This document shows positions 23,746 through 35,187 of a stretch of DNA of 64,000 bases, piece after piece; within the stretch, counting starts at the first letter, position 1, and each line of letters opens with the position of its first letter. A model generated the notes under the pieces. That model ran no database searches. It was given only the letters and a program-made list of their open reading frames with translations, and was not told where the DNA came from. A program made the position numbers and the translations under genes. Origin of the DNA: Gnetum montanum (Eukaryota > Streptophyta > Gnetopsida > Gnetales > Gnetaceae); assembly GCA_015680685.1 (NCBI GenBank), contig MNCI01030542.1:151357-215356 (forward strand), in the 5' to 3' direction.

Positions 23746-24003
23746 CTAATGATACAACAGATAATGAGGTGAACAATGGAGGAAGAATGATGAAAAGAGG
23801 AGACTGGAATGAAATCCCAAGAACAAGGTGGTGTACAACCCCTTGTGTGTTTGATGATTAATGTGACTTAGTAATTCCCATTCCAAATCCGGCCTCAAAC
23901 AAACCACATCCAACAACTTTGCATCAAAGCATTCGGTTAATCCATCCACTCGAAGTAACAAGAATGCCTTCACCCAAGAGCCACTACCATTCCAACAAAA
24001 CAA
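23746..24003 (-). other. Conserved small frame upstream of the acceptor site
   Basis: An open minus frame encodes KAFLLLRVDGLTECFDAKLL, RPDLEWELLSHINH and HKGLYTTLFLGFHS. E (58895-59122) and D (40699-40950) are open in the same frame with similar text. No ATG starts it in B. Its function, if any, is unknown. Confidence 0.3.
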
Positions 24004-24719
24004 AGGAGGAGAGAATGGGAAGTGAGAAGGGCGTTAGTTAGAGGGAACATTTTTTTTAGTTCCATAACTAGTGCTTGTAGCCAAAATGTTTATTTCATCT
24101 AAGGGGTGTGCTTTGAATTCCCACCATTTTTTTTGTGTTTGTATTTTTCATGGGAACCACACCATGCAAAGACTTCATTATTTTTATTTTAACTCAGCTT
24201 CCCGATGATTGGGTAATGTCGAAATGGTAAGAAAACTCAAGAAGAAAACATCCAAGAACCTAAGAGAATGGCCAACACAAATGCATCAAGTTTCCTTGAA
24301 GTCACACCCTTTTCAATCCTTGAGTCCTTCCTTAGTTTGAGAAATACATAGTCACTGATTCGTTAAACGTTCTTATTAGAAAAGGACTACATAGTTCCAA
24401 GCCAAGAGAGACCATAAAATTGTGTGGATGGATGGATGAAGTGGACTCATTGCCTGACATATCAAAAGAACCATACCTTAGTATCAACATCATACCTTAA
24501 AGGTAAAAACCAAATATTAGCAATCAACATGAAAATAGTTCATACCATCATGAAGAACACTTACTAAATGACAAACTTACAAGATGGATAAACACACACA
24601 CACAAAGTATAACGATGTTGTAAAACAAAAATAAGAAAAGTTAAAGAAATTTGTAAAACAAAAATGGGTAAAAAAAACTTGTAAAACTAAAAACTTAAAA
24701 GAACTAAGGGCCTTCAATG

Positions 24720-25900
24720 ATTAGCATAGGTGGCCATCTCCCCCATGACTAAATGGAAAGGGAGAGATCCAAAATAAAGAGCGAGGTTGCCTGATGACAA
24801 AGGTGTAATTTATACTGGCTGGTTTTGTTTCATGGAAGGGTTTTGTTTGTTGCACATTAACCAATAACCTCTTATCTGAGCTTTCAGGCTTGTATATTGT
24901 CATGGCTTTAGAGGGGAAGGTTGTATGAATAATATAGGATCCTTCCCACAATGTTTGAAATTTTGTGCATTGTGGTACATGCGTGGGGTTCTAGTAAAGG
25001 ACCTTGTCTCCTGGTTGGTACCTAAACCTTCAAATTCTTAAGTCATGATGATGTTTATTATGTGCTTTGTGCAACTCATTTAATGATAGAACAACCAATC
25101 TATTCTCTTCTAGCACATTTAGAGTTGCCAATCTTTGTTTTTGTGCTAGATTGAGGTCAAGGTGAAGGTCGCAAGCCATGGATAGTGTACGGAGCTCAGC
25201 TTGTATAGGGAGCTTTGACAGTTTTTCATATACTAACTCGTAGGGAGAGTAGCCTGTAGGGAGTTTCCAATTGGAGCGGTACACCTAGAGAGTGTCATTT
25301 AGTTTCGTGCTCCAATCTTACCTAAATTTGCTAATTGTTCTCGTTAATATCCTCATAATCTCCCAATTAGTAACCTCGTCTTGGCCATTAGCTTGGGGAT
25401 GGTAAGGTGTGGTCAATTTATGCTCAACCCTGAAGTGTTGCATTAATTTATGAAAGGTTGCTCCCATAAAATGTGTCCTATTATTAGAGATGAGTGCATG
25501 CGGCACACCAAACTGATTTATGATTTTTTGTTGTAAAAATCGTGCAGCCGTAGATGATGTGTAGCCTGTTACAGCAGCTGCTTCAACCCATTTGGTCAAG
25601 TAGTCAACAACAACAATGATATATGCTTTTTTGTTGGACATTGGTGTAATGGGCCCCATAAAATCTATTCCCCAGATGTCGAAGGGTTCCAAAGGTTGAA
25701 TCCATTTCTGTGGATCCTCCATTCTAGCAGTCATTCCACCATCATGTTGGCAGCATTCACAGGATTGGGCAAAATGATGGGCATCCTGAAATAGTGTCGA
25801 CTAGTAATATCTTGCAAGCAGGATCTTGGTAGCCGTGTGTCTCCCAGCATAGTGACCCCCATAGGAGCCCTCATGAGCATCTTGGAGGACTTTTGATTGA
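24720..25900 (-). pseudogene. Element B integrase
   Basis: Minus strand: IWGIDFMGPITPMSNKKAY (first catalytic Asp), then ALISNNRTHF where family members have SDN(G), so the second Asp reads Asn, then HKLTTPYHPQANGQDEVTN with the Glu kept. The C-terminal part follows (WKLPTGYSPYELVYEKLSK, DLHLDLNLAQKQRL) and the polyprotein ends SHGGDGHLC at 24721. The N-terminal HHCC region is at about 25740-25900. Stops lie between 25318 and 25284 and elsewhere. Integrase inserts the cDNA into the nucleus' chromosomes; this copy is inactive by residue loss and stops. Confidence 0.8.
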
Positions 25901-26012
25901 TCCTCATTTAGCACACACCGCCATCAGGATAGACTTTATAAAGTTATCCCTTGATTTCCATGAAGTACTTGGTTTTGTGAAGAAACTGTTGTTTCTTCCT
26001 AAAGTCCAACCC

Positions 26013-26440
26013 CTATGGTGTTTGTTGGGAAAGGAGATAAGTAAGAATGCTACTATACCAATTTGTTCCCATGGGTTGGTCATTCACTAGACCAGCAAAG
26101 AGGGTTTCATCAGGAAAATGATCAGATATGGCATATTCATCCTCTTTGCTATCCCAGCGCAACCGAGATAAGTGATCAGCGACTACATTCTCGGTGCCTT
26201 TGCAGTCTACAATTGTTAAATCAAACTCTTGAAGGATTACCAACCAATGTATGATACGTGGGCCAACCGTTGGCTTGTTCATGAGGAACCTAATTACACT
26301 ATGATCCGTATGGATGTATACCTTGTAGCCCAATACATAGTGCCTAAATTTGTCCAGTGCAAACACTACAACCATTAATTCCTTTTCTGTAGTTGTGTAG
26401 TTGAGTTGTGCACTAGTGATACTCTTACTAGCACAATGGA
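26013..26440 (-). pseudogene. Element B RNase H
   Basis: Minus strand: YTTTEKELMVVVFALDKFRH (catalytic Glu), YVLGYKVYIHTDHSVIRFL (catalytic Asp), LVILQEFDLTIVDCKGTENV and VADHLSRL. The 26013-26375 stretch is open for 120 residues and is among the best preserved parts of the element. It follows RT directly, as in all Ty3/gypsy polyproteins. Confidence 0.8.
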
Positions 26441-27830
26441 TGTAATAAGGTCATTTTTGTTCATCTAATTGTGTCAGTATGGCTCCTAAGGCATAATTAG
26501 ATGCGTCGGTCATGATATGGAACGACCTGGACCAGTTAGGGGCTTGTAGAATAGGGGTTTCCACAAGCCTTTGTTTTAAAGTTTTGAATGCTCATTCACA
26601 TTCCCTGGTCCATTCAAAGGGTGCATCTTTTTTTATTAGTTCTACCAATGGTTTGGTAATATTGGAGAAGTTCTCAATAAATCTCCTATAGTAGCTAGTG
26701 TGTCCAAGGAATGACTGAATATCTTTGACCATTTCTAGTTGGCGAGTGATTCCTTGGATGACCCTAACTTTTTCTGGGTCTACCTCTATTCATGATTGTG
26801 AGACCTTATGCCCCAATACTATGTCCTCGTGAACCATTAGATGGCTATTCTTCCAGTTGAGCTTTAGGTTGGTTTCAACACATCGTTTTAGCACTTTCTC
26901 TAATCGGTCTAGGGCTTGATCAAAGCTTGACCCATAAGTGGAGAAGTCATCCATAAAGACTTCTACTCCATTACCAATTTGCTATTGAAATATGCTTAGC
27001 ACTAGTTGTTGAAATGTAGCAGGGGCATTGCACAAGCCAAAAGGAATTTTTTTATATGCAAATGTTCCCCAAGGACTGGTGAATGTTGTTTTGGCTTGGT
27101 CCTCTGGTGCAATTCATATTTGGTTGTACCCACTATAACCATCCAGAAAACTTTAATAGTAATGCTCTACTATAGTGTTTAAGACTTGGTCAAAAAGTGG
27201 CAATGGGAAGTGATCCTTAAATGTTGCCATATTTAATAGCCTAAAATCTATGCATACCTTTCATTTGCCTCCCTTTTTAGGTATGATTATGAGAGGACTA
27301 ACCCATTCTCTATCAGCAATGGGATAAATGAACCGGCCTTGAGAAGTTTCTCTATTTCTTCTTTCAGTATTTGTTTCAACTTTGGGTTCAATCGCCTCTG
27401 TGGTTGTTTTCAAGGCTTCATGGAGGAGTCTGTGTAAATTTGATGTTGGCATATCCTAGGATCTATTTCGGCTAATTCAGGGTATGACCAGGCAAAGGCT
27501 GTTGACCATTTATTTATCACCTTCAGCAAACTCTCCTTCTATTTGGGGGCAAGCTTTACGTTGATGATTACCGATTTTTCATTTTTAAGAGTCATGTATT
27601 CCAGAATGGTGGGCAAGGGCTTTAATTCTAGGGGGCTCTTGTTTAAACTTCTCAGGAATCTCCAACTTCCCCTAGTTAATTTTTTCAGGGTTAAGGGCTG
27701 GAAGTTGGCAACGGGCTTACTCAAGTGCATCCATACTTTCAACGTAAGCACTAGTGATCCCCTCAGTTAGTTCCATGCATGTCATTGAATTGCTCTCTTG
27801 GTTAGCCATCAGCCACTAGGTGTTTTCTTG
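26440..27830 (-). pseudogene. Element B reverse transcriptase
   Basis: From the right on the minus strand: linker MTLKNEKSVIINVKLAPK (27539-27600), WVSPLIIIPKKGGK (27261-27300), the CNAPATFQ region near 27020, and the FMDDF active site at 26943-26960 within GVEVFMDDFSTYGSS. The order and motifs are those of Athila/Tat reverse transcriptases. The frame has several stops and at least one frameshift. It copies genomic RNA to cDNA in the particle. Confidence 0.8.
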
Positions 27831-28148
27831 TTATGTGGCTGCTGCATATAGACACTTTTGTATGTTAATGTCTTGTGCACATCGATTGCATGCAGGCAAT
27901 GTTAAACTCTGCATTACCCATGATTTCTGCATGCACCCTGTGTCACTATATACGATGCATGGAACTTTCTTCTTCTCAATCTTTCCAAAAGTATTTTTCT
28001 TGGATATTTCTAGGGAAAGATTGCGGATTCCTAGGCATGCATCTATTGTGCTTAGCCATGCCCTTCCCATTATTACCAGGAAGTCCCCTTTATCATTGTT
28101 TATTTGGATCACTAGGAAATTAGCTAGGTATGACCAACCACCTATAGT
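27831..28148 (-). pseudogene. Element B protease, C-terminal part
   Basis: Open minus frame: IMGRAWLSTIDACLGIRNLS, EISKKNTFGKIEKKKVPCIV, YSDTGCMQ, CNRCAQDINIQKCLYAAAT. GRAWL stands where the family has GRPWL. The N-terminal half with the DSG active site is not upstream as expected, because the next 315 bases are present in the reverse orientation between two single Ns (see 28150-28464). Confidence 0.75.
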
Positions 28149-28149
28149 N

Positions 28150-28464
28150 TTCAGGCTCCGGAGTCAACTTAATTTCACAAGAATTGTATAAAACCTGGAA
28201 CCTGTCCCCACTCAAGAAGAGTAATATTCACTTAGAGCTAGCTGACCAGTCCATCACTGTTCCTTTGGGATAGGTTGAGGACATTGTTACCACTATAGGT
28301 GGTTGGTCATACCTAGCTAATTTCCTAGTGATCCAAATAAACAATGATAAAGGGGACTTCCTGGTAATAATGGGAAGGGCATGGCTAAGCACAATAGATG
28401 CATGCCTAGGAATCCGCAATCTTTCCCTAGAAATATCCAAGAAAAATACTTTTGGAAAGATTGA
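28150..28464 (+). other. Inverted 315-base piece of B protease (likely misplaced contig)
   Basis: Bounded by Ns at 28149 and 28465. Bases 28292-28464 are the exact reverse complement of 27976-28148 (173 bases, no difference seen). The remaining 28150-28291 encode, on the plus strand, SGSGVNLIS-like and SNIHLELADQSITVPLG-like protease text, which is exactly what is missing from the minus-strand copy. Turned round, it would overlap the left flank and supply the protease N-terminus. I read this as an assembly error and not an inversion. Confidence 0.85.
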
Positions 28465-28473
28465 NAGAACCAA

Positions 28474-30850
28474 CTGAAAATTGAGGATTGGGGGCCCTCG
28501 TAATATCAGGTTGCTATGGTTGAGTGGGAAATACCCTTGGCATTGTTGGAGCGGTTGGTGGTGGAGCTACCAGCGTAAGAGATGCGGATGGATTCAGAGG
28601 ATAGTATGGGTATGGAGTGTTTCCCAGAGGAGAAGGAGTCCTAAAATACTCCTAAACTTGGTAGCAATGTGGTGGGTTTATGTAACCCATAGAGTCACTT
28701 GGAGAAATCAGTTACTGCACGTAGTATCCATATGGGTTTGGCTACCGGTAAGGGTATTGTTGTTTAGGTGGTAGGATCCCCCATGACTGTGGGTGTTGCC
28801 ACTACTGGTATTGCCCGATGGGTTGTGGTGGAGTTCCACTTGGATAGTATGTTAACGGTTGTTGGAACTGTCTTGGGTTACCTTGGGGATAACGTAACCT
28901 TCAGGGTGTCTGCCGTTTATTAAGTCTCGGGTTGAGTGCATACACCCCATACTCTTGTAGATGTGAGATGATTGGACAAAATCCCTTAGGATGATCATAA
29001 TGGAAGATCTCACATCCACCGTCATCGTCTGTGTCTGAGTCCACAACCTGATCAGAGATAGTTATTTTCCCCTTACCCTTGTCATGTGTAGGACCTGAAT
29101 CTATCCGCTTTTTCTTGTCCTTGTCACTACTTTGTTCCTCCTTAGACTCCTCTACAATCTTTAGGACAGTTTTAATTTTACTATCCAAGGAGTTCCACAC
29201 TTCATCTACCTTAGTCGATACTTCCATTGTTAGCTTTTGAATCAGCAAGGTTTTTCTATTCACCAACTCTTTGAGTGGTGACTCATCCTCTTCATCACAA
29301 AATTTCACTCCCCTCTTTCAGAGGGAAGGATCACGGTTATATTTCTCTGCACTCTCTCTTTTTCATAGCTCCCCTTCTTCTTTGGCTACTTGCTCCAACA
29401 AGCGATGAATCTCATGGGATCTAAGTTCTGATAGTCTCCCTTGGGCATAAGTCCCAAGGGTTCTCCTAGTCTCATATCTTAGCCCATCTACGATGTGGCG
29501 AAGTTGATCCCACTATGCGTAACCATGGCCCAGGAAACAATGTAACAATGTGTAGTAGCATCCCATGGTAGCATCCAAGGGTTCATGATTACCTTGCTTC
29601 CATCCTTGGATCTGCTTACACAAGTTAGACACTTTGGAGTACGTTTGGTATTTATCATTGAAGAGTTCTAACATCGTACTCCACCTCCTAATGATTTCCA
29701 GTTCTAAGGACTAGTACCAACTCTCTACTTCCTTGATGAGTGTCCTGGGAAACAACTTTAGTTTCTGCCACTCATTTTCTATGTTATGCAAGGCACAGGC
29801 ATCATAGAATGCCTGTAAATGATTTTTCGGATCATCGTTGTAACCTCCCTCAAAGCGTGGGATGTTGTTCATGTCTAAGTGCTTGATCCAGCTATCCTTT
29901 TGATGCCTTGTGGGAATCCTCACTGCCTTCGTGATATCGAGCATACTTTGGGTTGCTAGTAGGGGTTCATCATGATCATCTCTTTCATGACATCTATGAT
30001 GTCTACGTTGTCCCCTACTTCCCCTTCATGCATGTCTTGACTCTCTAGACTGCCCTCGTCCTCTCTTTCGACTCTCTTGTTGAGATCTCTCATTTTGTCT
30101 ACCTCTATCCTCACCGTTATGCTCTTTGTGGCTACACCCAGATGTGGAAGGAGAGGGTGAATGATGTGATGAAGGGGAAGAAGAAGGAGAACCATCGCCA
30201 TGACGATGTTTCTTGCCTTCCCTTCGGTTGCTACGGCCCCGATCGTGATGACGATCAAAGTACCCATCCTTGTCATGTGTTGTTGTTCCCTTAGTGAATA
30301 GTTGGCATTCACGGGGATCAGAACCAGGGTTGTGTATCATGGATCGTAGGTTCTAATACCCCACCTCCTCATTATCATTAGGAGGGGAAACATCATTCGA
30401 TAGAGAACCCATTATAAGTGGTTCACCATCTCTGATTTTACTTAGGACATGCAGGACCCCTTTGCCCTTCAACAGTGTATGTTGGCTCTCCTACCTTAAG
30501 TCCCTCATACGGTGTGCTACTATGGGATGATAATCCCTTATGTCAAAGTTTTCCGCAACGTATTCAACATAGAGCTGTGTCATGCCGATCTATGCCAAAG
30601 CACGGAGGAGCATGTTTGGGACTGACTGATCTGGAGGTAACACTATGTTACCTTGCAAGTCTCTCCATCGCAGCTATTCATCTTGATGAAGGATAAAGGT
30701 AAAATCTAGTATGTACTCATCGGGATGAGTGTATACTACCCTATATTATTGAGGAACTGGCAGATTTAGGTTATGTGTTTTTGACTGCCGACTATTCTTT
30801 GTATGATCCCTAGGTGGTGTAATGCTCTTATGAGAAGAAGAAGAAGACAT
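28474..30850 (-). pseudogene. Element B gag
   Basis: The start is ATG 30850 (MSSSSSHKSITPPRD). In order on the minus strand: N-terminal domain with VVYTHPDEYI and LRWRDLQGN; an R/S/H-rich segment (SPSSSPSSHHSPSPSTSG near 30160-30220); the gag core, IPTRHQKDSWIKHLDMN, YNDDPKNHLQAFYDACA and LKLFPRTLIKEVESWY at 29711-29944; a KE-rich linker with DEEDESPLKELVNRKTLL; the block GGCEIFHYDHPKGFCPIISH at about 28985-29010; and a P/Y/Q-rich tail. No CCHC knuckle is seen; CEI..H.KGFC may be its remnant. Stops are scattered. Confidence 0.8.
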
Positions 30851-30971
30851 TGTGTCTTATCGGTGTGCTATTTGACCATTATATAAATTTTCTTTTAATT
30901 AACCCTAAGGTTCGTTTAAGCTCCCAACGATGTGGATAATTTCCTATGTTCTACTTAGTGCACAAACACTT

Positions 30972-30992
30972 AGTTTTCGACAATGGCGCCAA
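30972..30992 (-). promoter_or_regulatory. Element B primer binding site
   Basis: Minus TTGGCGCCATTGTCGAAAAC directly follows the LTR. The first nine bases match the complement of the tRNA-Asp 3' end (TTGGCGCCGTTGCC). Confidence 0.8.
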
Positions 30993-31783
30993 TGATGAGT
31001 GGCGAGGTATCCCAACACTCAACCATACTAATATGAGTGTTACATGCATGATCTAGTCGAACTCCTAAGACTAAGTCCCTACATGCCTCATGGAACACTT
31101 AGGGTTAATCATTCGTTGTCTTCCTAGACTTGTATTTGTCACGGTGTATGGTTAAGTAAGTTCGAGGTATATGATTTTTATGTCTATTCGGTTTTATCTC
31201 CTATGCTAGTGAGGTGAAGGGTTGAAAGGACTAATTAACTAACTCTAACTAACTAACTAACTTAATTAACCTAGAGTTAGCATTCGTTCCCACTTACCGT
31301 TCACACCCTAAACCAATGCAACCGTGGTTACCAAACGCTAATTGTTGCTGGGATCACCACGCGTAATGCACGTGCTCGAAGCGGTCATACTGAGGCACTT
31401 AACTAGGAGAGAAGGGTTGAGAGAGATTTAATAACTAATAAAGCATTTAAATGATGAATAATAAATAATAGTAAATAAAATTCCTAATTAGCCTATTCCA
31501 TGCATTACAAGGTTTATCCAAGAAGCTCGTCTTTATTTCTGTACACAAACATGTGTTCAGGTACAATATTTTCTTGAATAAAGATCCATTCACTTTGGAG
31601 TTCCTACTGTGGGCACATGGAAAATATTCTATCTCTGGAGGGATCAAACTGCCAGAGTTTCACTACGGTCTAAGCCTAGGATGAGAAACAAGGGGGATCC
31701 ACCTCTTATTTATAGACTTGGTTGCACACCGCGATATCGCGTACGCGATATCGCAGCGGCCCATGCGATATCGCGTCCCATCA
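30993..31783 (-). repeat. Element B 5' LTR
   Basis: Same length as the 3' LTR. Three intact GCGATATCGC palindromes (31731-31740, 31745-31754, 31765-31774) lie between the LTR end and the TATA box (plus TATTTATA, 31707-31714). Target duplication TCATC follows at 31784. Confidence 0.9.
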
Positions 31784-32591
31784 TCATCCCTATCTTGTTG
31801 TTCATCTTCATCCCGATCTTTGCTTTTTCTATGATCCTAACCTCTACTTCTCCTATGAGAGTTGAAGGAGGAAGATAATGAGGATGATTATCAAGGCAAA
31901 GAGGAAGGAGAATCAGCACTAGTCCAATCCCTACTACCTTCCCTTCTTTGATCCCTACCCTAATCACCATGTTTATCTTTCTCTTAGTGCTTATCCTTAT
32001 CCTTGCCCTTAGATGATTGGTTGTCATCTTTTGAAGCTCCCTGGTCATGAGAATCATTTTAACCATCACCAAGATTATTCATAGTAGATTGTAACCTTTG
32101 GTTAAGGGCCTCCTTATCAAAGAAGAAGGGAGAATCAATGTATTGGAATTACCCCCCCAAAAAAAGTCCCTGCCATCATTATGTGGTTGTAAGAACAAGT
32201 GAGTAAGGTACCATTTTTCCTTTGAGGCCTCATAGCATACTTTCATCTATCAATCCTTCTTTCATTAGGCCTCTATGGGATGATAATCCTGATAGAGGTG
32301 ATCTTGGACTTTGTACTCAGCATTAAGTCTAGCAATGCCAAACTTGATGAGATTGTTCAATAGCATCATAGGAACAGATTGGTCAAAAGGCAACATGATG
32401 TTGCCTTCCATGTCTCTCCATCACAGCTACTCATCCTGATGTAGGATGAAGGTAAAATCCAAAGTGTAAGGATCTAGATGGATGTAGACAACTTTGACCT
32501 GTTGGTACACTTGTGTTTTTGGGCCATCTTATTTTTTATTGGACCTGCCAATGAGTGGTGATGGAGATTCTTCCTTGTGAGAAGAAGTCAT
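31784..32591 (-). pseudogene. Element C gag, N-terminal part
   Basis: The start is ATG 32591 (MTSSHKEESPSPLIGRSNKK). The minus strand continues VVYIHLDPYTLDFTFILHQDE, WRDMEGNIMLPFDQSVPMML, then a charged R/K-rich segment down to 31789. The reading continues at 22061 on the far side of B. Stops and frameshifts are frequent. The domain order equals that of B gag. Confidence 0.7.
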
Positions 32592-32716
32592 ATAAGTGAT
32601 TATTCAAAAATAGTGTGAATTTGTTATTATTATGTACTTAATAATTTAGCTTTAATTATTCTTTACAACATCTTTAAATGATTTACTATCTTCCTTATGT
32701 AGCACACTTAGCTAGA

Positions 32717-32740
32717 CTAAGTCCCTGGCAATGGTGCCAA
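32717..32740 (-). promoter_or_regulatory. Element C primer binding site
   Basis: Minus TTGGCACCATTGCCAGGGAC directly after the LTR end; it is close to the tRNA-Asp complement and to the E site. Confidence 0.75.
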
Positions 32741-33639
32741 TGATGAGCAACAAGTAGGCCCTATGTCCAACCATACAAATCACAAGTGTTGCATTAGTAA
32801 TCTAGTTGAATTCCATGGACTTAGCCCCTAAATGCACCAATGGGGAAAGATAATGACTTAGTGATGTGATTATTGTCTTCTTGGCTTCACTTGTGTGATT
32901 TCGCTTATATGGTTAAGTGTAAGCTAAGGCACATGATTTTTATGTATATTTTATATTTTATTTGATTTAATCTAAGTGTAAAAAAGGTAATTAATTGTAA
33001 ATTAACTAATTAACTATCTAATGCCTTAATCTAACTACCCTAACATAAGAATTCAAGCCCATCCTCTGTGCAGATCCTAAACTCATTATAAGCAATACTA
33101 GGTTACCAAGTGTTAGGCTACTAGGTGAACTAAGCGATAACACTACTGAGATTACCAAGCGTTAACGGTATGTTTGAGTTAATTGTTCTTACATGGTATT
33201 ATTAAGTGCATTAATTAACTAAGGACATGAATGTAAAATGCATAAGTCATAAAGCACATGAAAGGAAATATTTAGCTATTCTTAAGTGTTGGAAGAAATT
33301 CCAAGAATCTTGTCTCTATTGCCAACACATTAGGGGGGGGGGGGGGGGGGGAGGGTGTCGGACCCCAAAAAGAGAATTTTATTAATAGAAAACAAAATTT
33401 AGTACATAAGCTACTTCCAGACATATAGATTGAGGAAAGGAGGAAGCGAAACCGTGTTGACTGAGACTATTATAGAGGAAACATGTTAAACTTAGCATTC
33501 CACAGGGAATGGAAATGCAGTCCAAAGATCAACCATTTGCTGAAATATGTGTATCTTTTCCTAGATGTGGATTGTCAGATGAGAAAAAAGGTGGAAGAAA
33601 GAGGAAAAAGGCCGACTGGTGTAGAAAACTGTGGCTTAA

Positions 33640-34220
33640 TTAGGATACTTTCTTCTGAAGCGAGGCTTGATGATGATGATTATTTGGATCTCCGATATGA
33701 CTCCATGGCTGCAATAAGAAAAACAACTGGTTAGCATTCAACTTGAATTTTGGGGCTTGAGATATAATTTGGAAGTGAACATGCCGTAGAATTTGCATTT
33801 TTTCCGCAGTAGTTAGTTGTAAGGAGTTTGACATAATTGTCTTTTGAAAAAGTGTGGTACATCTACGTTTCCAAATATTATATAAGATGATGGGCCTAAG
33901 GATCTTCCATAGAAAATGAGAGTTTTTGGACCTGATAGGTAAGAAACCAAACATTACAGCCTCTTGTGTAAGAGTGCATGATGGAAAAACCTTAGAGGCC
34001 CATTCCCATGCATGTTGAGCAAATGGGCAAAGCCAAAAAACATGGATAAAGGTTTTAGGGTCATTACATAAAGGGCACTTAGGAGAGTGAATCCCAAGGT
34101 ATGCTAAACGTTTCTCGATTGGGAGACCTTGATGAAGAAAACACCAAAGGAGTTGTTGAATTTTAGGAAGAGTCGGGAGATGCCAAATTTGGTTGAAAAG
34201 AGAGATCCAAAAATCCTCAG
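33640..34220 (-). pseudogene. LINE ORF2 C-terminal zinc domain (zf-RVT)
   Basis: Minus frame: WISLFNQIWHLPTLPKIQQL, LPIEKRLAYLGIHSPKCPLC, and THVFWLCP-like FIHVFWLCPFAQHAWEWA. The CPLCN..H..C spacing is that of the zf-RVT domain at the end of plant L1 ORF2. This part is open through a natural stop at 33640. Its N-terminal link to the polymerase is lost in the N gap. Confidence 0.8.
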
Positions 34221-35019
34221 NNNNNNNNNNNNNNNNNNNNNNNNNNNNNNNNNNNNNNNNNNNNNNNNNNNNNNNNNNNNNNNNNNNNNNNNNNNNNNNN
34301 NNNNNNNNNNNNNNNNNNNNNNNNNNNNNNNNNNNNNNNNNNNNNNNNNNNNNNNNNNNNNNNNNNNNNNNNNNNNNNNNNNNNNNNNNNNNNNNNNNNN
34401 NNNNNNNNNNNNNNNNNNNNNNNNNNNNNNNNNNNNNNNNNNNNNNNNNNNNNNNNNNNNNNNNNNNNNNNNNNNNNNNNNNNNNNNNNNNNNNNNNNNN
34501 NNNNNNNNNNNNNNNNNNNNNNNNNNNNNNNNNNNNNNNNNNNNNNNNNNNNNNNNNNNNNNNNNNNNNNNNNNNNNNNNNNNNNNNNNNNNNNNNNNNN
34601 NNNNNNNNNNNNNNNNNNNNNNNNNNNNNNNNNNNNNNNNNNNNNNNNNNNNNNNNNNNNNNNNNNNNNNNNNNNNNNNNNNNNNNNNNNNNNNNNNNNN
34701 NNNNNNNNNNNNNNNNNNNNNNNNNNNNNNNNNNNNNNNNNNNNNNNNNNNNNNNNNNNNNNNNNNNNNNNNNNNNNNNNNNNNNNNNNNNNNNNNNNNN
34801 NNNNNNNNNNNNNNNNNNNNNNNNNNNNNNNNNNNNNNNNNNNNNNNNNNNNNNNNNNNNNNNNNNNNNNNNNNNNNNNNNNNNNNNNNNNNNNNNNNNN
34901 NNNNNNNNNNNNNNNNNNNNNNNNNNNNNNNNNNNNNNNNNNNNNNNNNNNNNNNNNNNNNNNNNNNNNNNNNNNNNNNNNNNNNNNNNNNNNNNNNNNN
35001 NNNNNNNNNNNNNNNNNNN
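34221..35019. other. Assembly gap (799 N)
   Basis: Unknown sequence inside the LINE. Long open frames across this block are artefacts of translating N. Confidence 1.
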
Positions 35020-35187
35020 GAATCGAAAAGGGATTCCCAAGAGCTTCATGATCTCATGGTCTTGGATTAATTTCCATGGATAGGTGGGGAGTTTACTATA
35101 ATTGTTATGAAAACTATATATAGAAGATTTAGACCAATTAATGGTAGAACTAGAGAGAGAACAATATTGCTCTACTTGGGCTAAAAG

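Larger units (their letters stand above)
22853..24720 (-). other. Element B 3' region after integrase
   Basis: About 1.9 kb of conserved sequence with no recognised domain. Two small reading frames recur in D and E (see 22950-23220 and 23746-24003 here). The hairpin block GTGCTTTGAATTCCCACC .. GGGAACCACACCATGC lies at 24106-24170, and the shared block GGGGAGGACCCACTAAC near 23588-23604 (minus). Related Tat/Athila elements keep accessory or env-like ORFs in this place. Confidence 0.6.
22062..31783 (-). mobile_element. Element B: full-length Ty3/gypsy element
   Basis: A 9.7-kb minus-strand element with two LTRs of equal length (791 bases), flanked by a perfect 5-bp duplication TCATC (22057-22061 and 31784-31788). 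Order on the minus strand: LTR, primer site, gag, protease, reverse transcriptase, RNase H, integrase, 1.9-kb 3' region, polypurine tract, LTR. By eye the first 480 bases of the LTRs differ at about 31 sites, mostly transitions. Coding parts carry stops, so the copy is not autonomous now. It sits in element C gag. Confidence 0.9.

Noticed and set aside
27820-28473. Large perfect inverted repeat as a biological hairpin
   Set aside because: Single Ns at both borders and 173 identical bases fit a reversed contig better.
31731-31774. CRISPR-like short repeats
   Set aside because: The spacing is irregular, each unit is itself a palindrome, and the site is an LTR U3.
33640-35083. Long open frames (469, 313 and 296 codons) over 34129-35083
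   Set aside because: They run through 799 N; only 33640-34220 on the minus strand has real protein similarity.
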